Shown piece after piece: positions 61,836 through 64,000 of a stretch of DNA of 64,000 bases. The stretch spans positions 2,666,001 through 2,730,000 of the forward strand of contig OX044360.1 in the NCBI GenBank assembly GCA_943846745.1, read 5' to 3'. The notes below the pieces were generated by a model. That model was not told where the DNA came from. It did no database searches and was given only the letters and a program-made list of their open reading frames with translations. Numbering within the stretch: the first letter of the stretch is position 1; the number at the start of each line of letters is the position of its first letter. The position numbers were made by a program, and so were the translations under genes. This DNA comes from Opacimonas sp002292215. GTDB lineage: Bacteria > Pseudomonadota > Gammaproteobacteria > Enterobacterales > Alteromonadaceae.

Positions 61836-62957
61836 GTGCAATTTAAACTTCTTGCTACCCAAGGTAAAGCGCGTCGTGGACAGTTAGTGTTTCCACGAGG
61901 CATAGTCGAAACACCCGCATTTATGCCGGTGGGGACTTATGGTACGGTCAAGGGCATGACGCCTGAAGAACTGACTGAAACTGGAGCACATATTTGTTTA
62001 GGCAATACCTTTCATTTGATGTTGCGTCCAGGTACCGAAATTATTCAACAACACGGTGATTTGCATGACTTTATGCATTGGGATAAACCGATCCTGACTG
62101 ATTCAGGTGGTTTCCAAGTATTTAGCTTGGGTGCAATGAGTAAAATCAACGAGGAAGGTGTGACCTTTCGTTCTCCGATTAACGGCGAGAAAATTCTCTT
62201 AACACCGGAAAAATCAATCGAGGTACAGCGTGAATTAGGCTCTGATATTGTGATGATTTTTGATGAATGCACGCCTTATCCGGCAACGGAGCAAGAAGCC
62301 CGAATTTCGATGGAGCTATCTCTGCGTTGGGCGCAGCGTAGTAAAGACGAACATGGTGATAGTGACTCTGCATTGTTTGGTATTGTTCAAGGTGGTATGT
62401 ATGAAGGTTTACGTGATATCTCGCTCGAAGCATTAGAGAAAATCGGATTTGATGGCTATGCAATTGGCGGTTTATCAGTTGGTGAGCCCAAAGAAGACAT
62501 GATTCGAGTGCTGGATAATACGGCGCATAAATGCCCAGAAAATAAACCCCGTTACTTGATGGGGGTGGGTAAGCCGGAAGATATCGTTGAAGCGGTTCGC
62601 CGTGGCATTGATATGTTTGATTGCGTGATGCCAACCCGCAACGCACGTAATGGTCATATGTTTGTGACGGATGGTGTGGTGAAGATCCGTAATGCAAAAC
62701 ACAAAACGGATACAGGCCCATTAGACGAAAAATGCGATTGCTACACTTGTAAAAATTATTCTCGGTCATATCTACATCATTTAGACAAGTGTAATGAGAT
62801 CCTCGGTGCACGTTTGAACACAATTCACAATTTACGTTATTATCAAATTGTGATGCAGGGATTGCGTGATGCAATCGAACAAGGTCAATTAGACGAATTT
62901 GTGACAGAATTTTATCAGCAAAAAGACATGCCAGTGCCGGCACTAGAATCGGCATAA
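61836..62957 (+). CDS. tgt: tRNA-guanine transglycosylase
   Basis: A 373-residue bacterial Tgt. Substrate-binding and catalytic blocks MPVGTYGTVKGMTPEEL, LTDSGGFQVFSLG (Asp) and DCVMPTRNARNGHMF are present, as is the zinc site CDCYTCKNYSRSYLHHL. It exchanges G34 for preQ1 in tRNA. Start is GTG at 61836 with AGGTG upstream; the family N-terminus MQFKLL agrees. It ends 33 bases before yajC. Confidence 0.97.
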   Translation: MQFKLLATQGKARRGQLVFPRGIVETPAFMPVGTYGTVKGMTPEELTETGAHICLGNTFHLMLRPGTEIIQQHGDLHDFMHWDKPILTDSGGFQVFSLGAMSKINEEGVTFRSPINGEKILLTPEKSIEVQRELGSDIVMIFDECTPYPATEQEARISMELSLRWAQRSKDEHGDSDSALFGIVQGGMYEGLRDISLEALEKIGFDGYAIGGLSVGEPKEDMIRVLDNTAHKCPENKPRYLMGVGKPEDIVEAVRRGIDMFDCVMPTRNARNGHMFVTDGVVKIRNAKHKTDTGPLDEKCDCYTCKNYSRSYLHHLDKCNEILGARLNTIHNLRYYQIVMQGLRDAIEQGQLDEFVTEFYQQKDMPVPALESA

Positions 62958-62990
62958 GCCATTATTTTTAACTATTAAGGAAGTACTACT

Positions 62991-63329
62991 ATGAGTTTAT
63001 TTATTTCAACAGCACATGCACAAGCAGCCGGCGGAAGCGCACAAGGTGGCGGTTTTGAAATGCTAATTATGTTAGCTGTATTTGGTTTAATATTTTATTT
63101 CTTATTATACCGTCCACAAGCTAAGCGTGTAAAAGAACACAAAAATCTTGTTTCTTCATTATCTAAAGGTGATGAAGTGCTTACACAAGGTGGCCTAGTA
63201 GGTAAAATTACTAAAGTGACTGAAGACAAAGATTTTATTGAGATTGCATTGAATGAATCAAATGAAATCATTATTCAAAAATCAGCGGTAACAGCCATGT
63301 TACCAAAAGGCACAATGAAAGCTGTCTAA
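62991..63329 (+). CDS. yajC: Preprotein translocase subunit YajC
   Basis: A 112-residue protein. One N-terminal membrane helix (about 23-41, EMLIMLAVFGLIFYFLLYRP), the RPQAKRVKEHK boundary motif and the conserved GDEVLTQGGLVGKI stretch. It is an accessory membrane subunit of the Sec machinery with SecDF. A terminator follows it, before secD. Confidence 0.95.
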   Translation: MSLFISTAHAQAAGGSAQGGGFEMLIMLAVFGLIFYFLLYRPQAKRVKEHKNLVSSLSKGDEVLTQGGLVGKITKVTEDKDFIEIALNESNEIIIQKSAVTAMLPKGTMKAV

Positions 63330-63336
63330 TCCTTAT

Positions 63337-63365
63337 AATGGCTCGGTAATCGAGCCATTTTTTTT
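63337..63365 (+). terminator. Terminator between yajC and secD
   Basis: AATGGCTCG (63337-63345), loop GTAAT, CGAGCCATT (63351-63359), then a run of T to 63365. Nine-pair perfect stem. It probably attenuates rather than ends transcription into secD, since only 24 bases separate it from the secD start. Confidence 0.75.
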
Positions 63366-63389
63366 ATATTCGAAGTAGGACTAAGAGTT

Positions 63390-64000
63390 GTGTTAAATCA
63401 AACTCCGATTTGGAAATATATTTTAGTGTTGTTGATAGTCGGTGCTTCTGCACTGTATGCTTTGCCTAATATTTATGGTGAAGATCACGCAATACAAATC
63501 TCTGCAGGACGTAATGCGCAAGTGACGCAAGCGATGGTGCCAGAAATTGAAACTATCCTAAAAGCGAACGATGTTGCGACTAAGCGTATTGATTACGCCG
63601 ATGGTAAGATCTTAGTCCGTGTCAATAGCTCTGATAGCCAGCTAGTTGCGCGTGAAGCGTTAGAAGCACAGCTTGGCGATGATTATTTTGTCGCGATGAA
63701 TTTAGCCCCTGATACGCCACAATGGTTGGCAGCATTAGGTGGTAGCCCGATGAAGCTAGGTCTAGATTTACGTGGTGGTGTTCACTTCTTGATGGAAGTG
63801 GATATGAATTCAGCAATCGCTAAAGCGACCGAAGATATGGTCGGCGATTTCCGTACTGCGTTGCGTGAAGAAAAAATCCGTTACCGTACGGTTAAACAAG
63901 TAGGTGATGCTGTCACGATTCAGTTTCGTGACCAAGAAACACTTGATAAAGCGCGTTTTTTCTTACGTAACCGTAATCCAGATTTAGAATTTAACGAACG
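63390..64000 (+). CDS. secD: Protein translocase subunit SecD, 5' part
   Basis: The open frame from GTG 63390 reaches the window end (203 codons). The start LNQTPIWKYILVLLIVGASA with a membrane helix, NIYGEDHAIQIS and GGSPMKLGLDLRGGVHFLME (the SecD motif) identify it. Translation from GTG matches the usual SecD N-terminus; an AGGA RBS precedes it. It is cut by the window edge, so the C-terminal membrane domain is missing. Confidence 0.95.
   Translation, partial: MLNQTPIWKYILVLLIVGASALYALPNIYGEDHAIQISAGRNAQVTQAMVPEIETILKANDVATKRIDYADGKILVRVNSSDSQLVAREALEAQLGDDYFVAMNLAPDTPQWLAALGGSPMKLGLDLRGGVHFLMEVDMNSAIAKATEDMVGDFRTALREEKIRYRTVKQVGDAVTIQFRDQETLDKARFFLRNRNPDLEFNE

Noticed and set aside
62179..62955. 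A 258-codon open frame antisense to tgt
   Set aside because: It lies wholly within the strongly conserved tgt gene; its composition (His, Tyr, Cys-rich) is that of an antisense shadow, with no RBS or family match.
1..64000. CRISPR arrays, insertion sequences, tRNA and rRNA genes
   Set aside because: I looked for regular direct repeats, transposase-like proteins and tRNA-like folds and saw none; a dedicated search would be needed to exclude short or diverged cases.

Overview
The window looks like a chromosomal segment of a marine gammaproteobacterium, probably of the order Alteromonadales. It is moderately AT-rich, and it carries the queA-tgt-yajC-secD string, a glyoxylate shunt pair, and YgiB/YgiC/YjfL-type genes. 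The genus is my inference; no rRNA or tRNA gene is visible to fix it.

About 49 kb (roughly 150-49120) is one large exopolysaccharide (EPS) and protein-sorting locus of the exosortase A (XrtA/EpsH)-PEP-CTERM type. The left arm (minus strand, 167-4998) holds the export machinery: an outer-membrane beta-barrel, a tyrosine autokinase, a Wzz-like chain-length protein and a Wza-like lipoprotein. A divergent plus-strand operon (5168-17266) holds the initiating sugar-phosphate transferase, a polysaccharide deacetylase, exosortase A fused to EpsI, a TIGR03087-type glycosyltransferase, an acetyltransferase, a membrane-anchored beta-helix protein, a 29-residue membrane microprotein, an O-antigen-ligase-like protein, a glycosyltransferase, a pyruvyltransferase with an 11-G tract, and a flippase. 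A convergent minus-strand operon (17256-35135) adds five glycosyltransferases, an acyltransferase with an SGNH domain, an asparagine-synthase-like amidotransferase, two FemAB/GNAT-like proteins, a second deacetylase, a large PL26/YetA-like protein and the TPR lipoprotein PrsT. Next come a PEP-CTERM substrate protein behind a candidate sigma-54 promoter, a ThiF-like enzyme, the exosortase-associated FeeM-like acyltransferase and an ElyC/YdcF protein.

The plus-strand segment 38939-49120 continues the theme. It holds a trypsin-like protease, a sigma-54-preceded small gene with a probable frameshift, an unknown protein, a UDP-glucuronate-epimerase-like enzyme, a c-type-cytochrome-like lipoprotein, a second acetyltransferase, an acyltransferase, a second PL26/YetA-like protein and an ACP-SDR-AMP-ligase cassette.

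The right part is housekeeping. It has malate synthase G, a LysR regulator and isocitrate lyase (49220-54232), an alkaline phosphatase lipoprotein, a minus-strand operon of K+ channel, DUF350, YgiB-like and YgiC-like ATP-grasp genes plus a VC0807-like membrane protein, and finally queA, tgt, yajC and the 5' part of secD.

Points most worth a second look are: the paired sigma-54 promoters within the XrtA region; the two PL26/YetA-like paralogues without visible signal peptides; the poly-G tract in the pyruvyltransferase; the membrane microprotein; the frameshifted Tat-like gene; and the ACP-SDR-ligase cassette.
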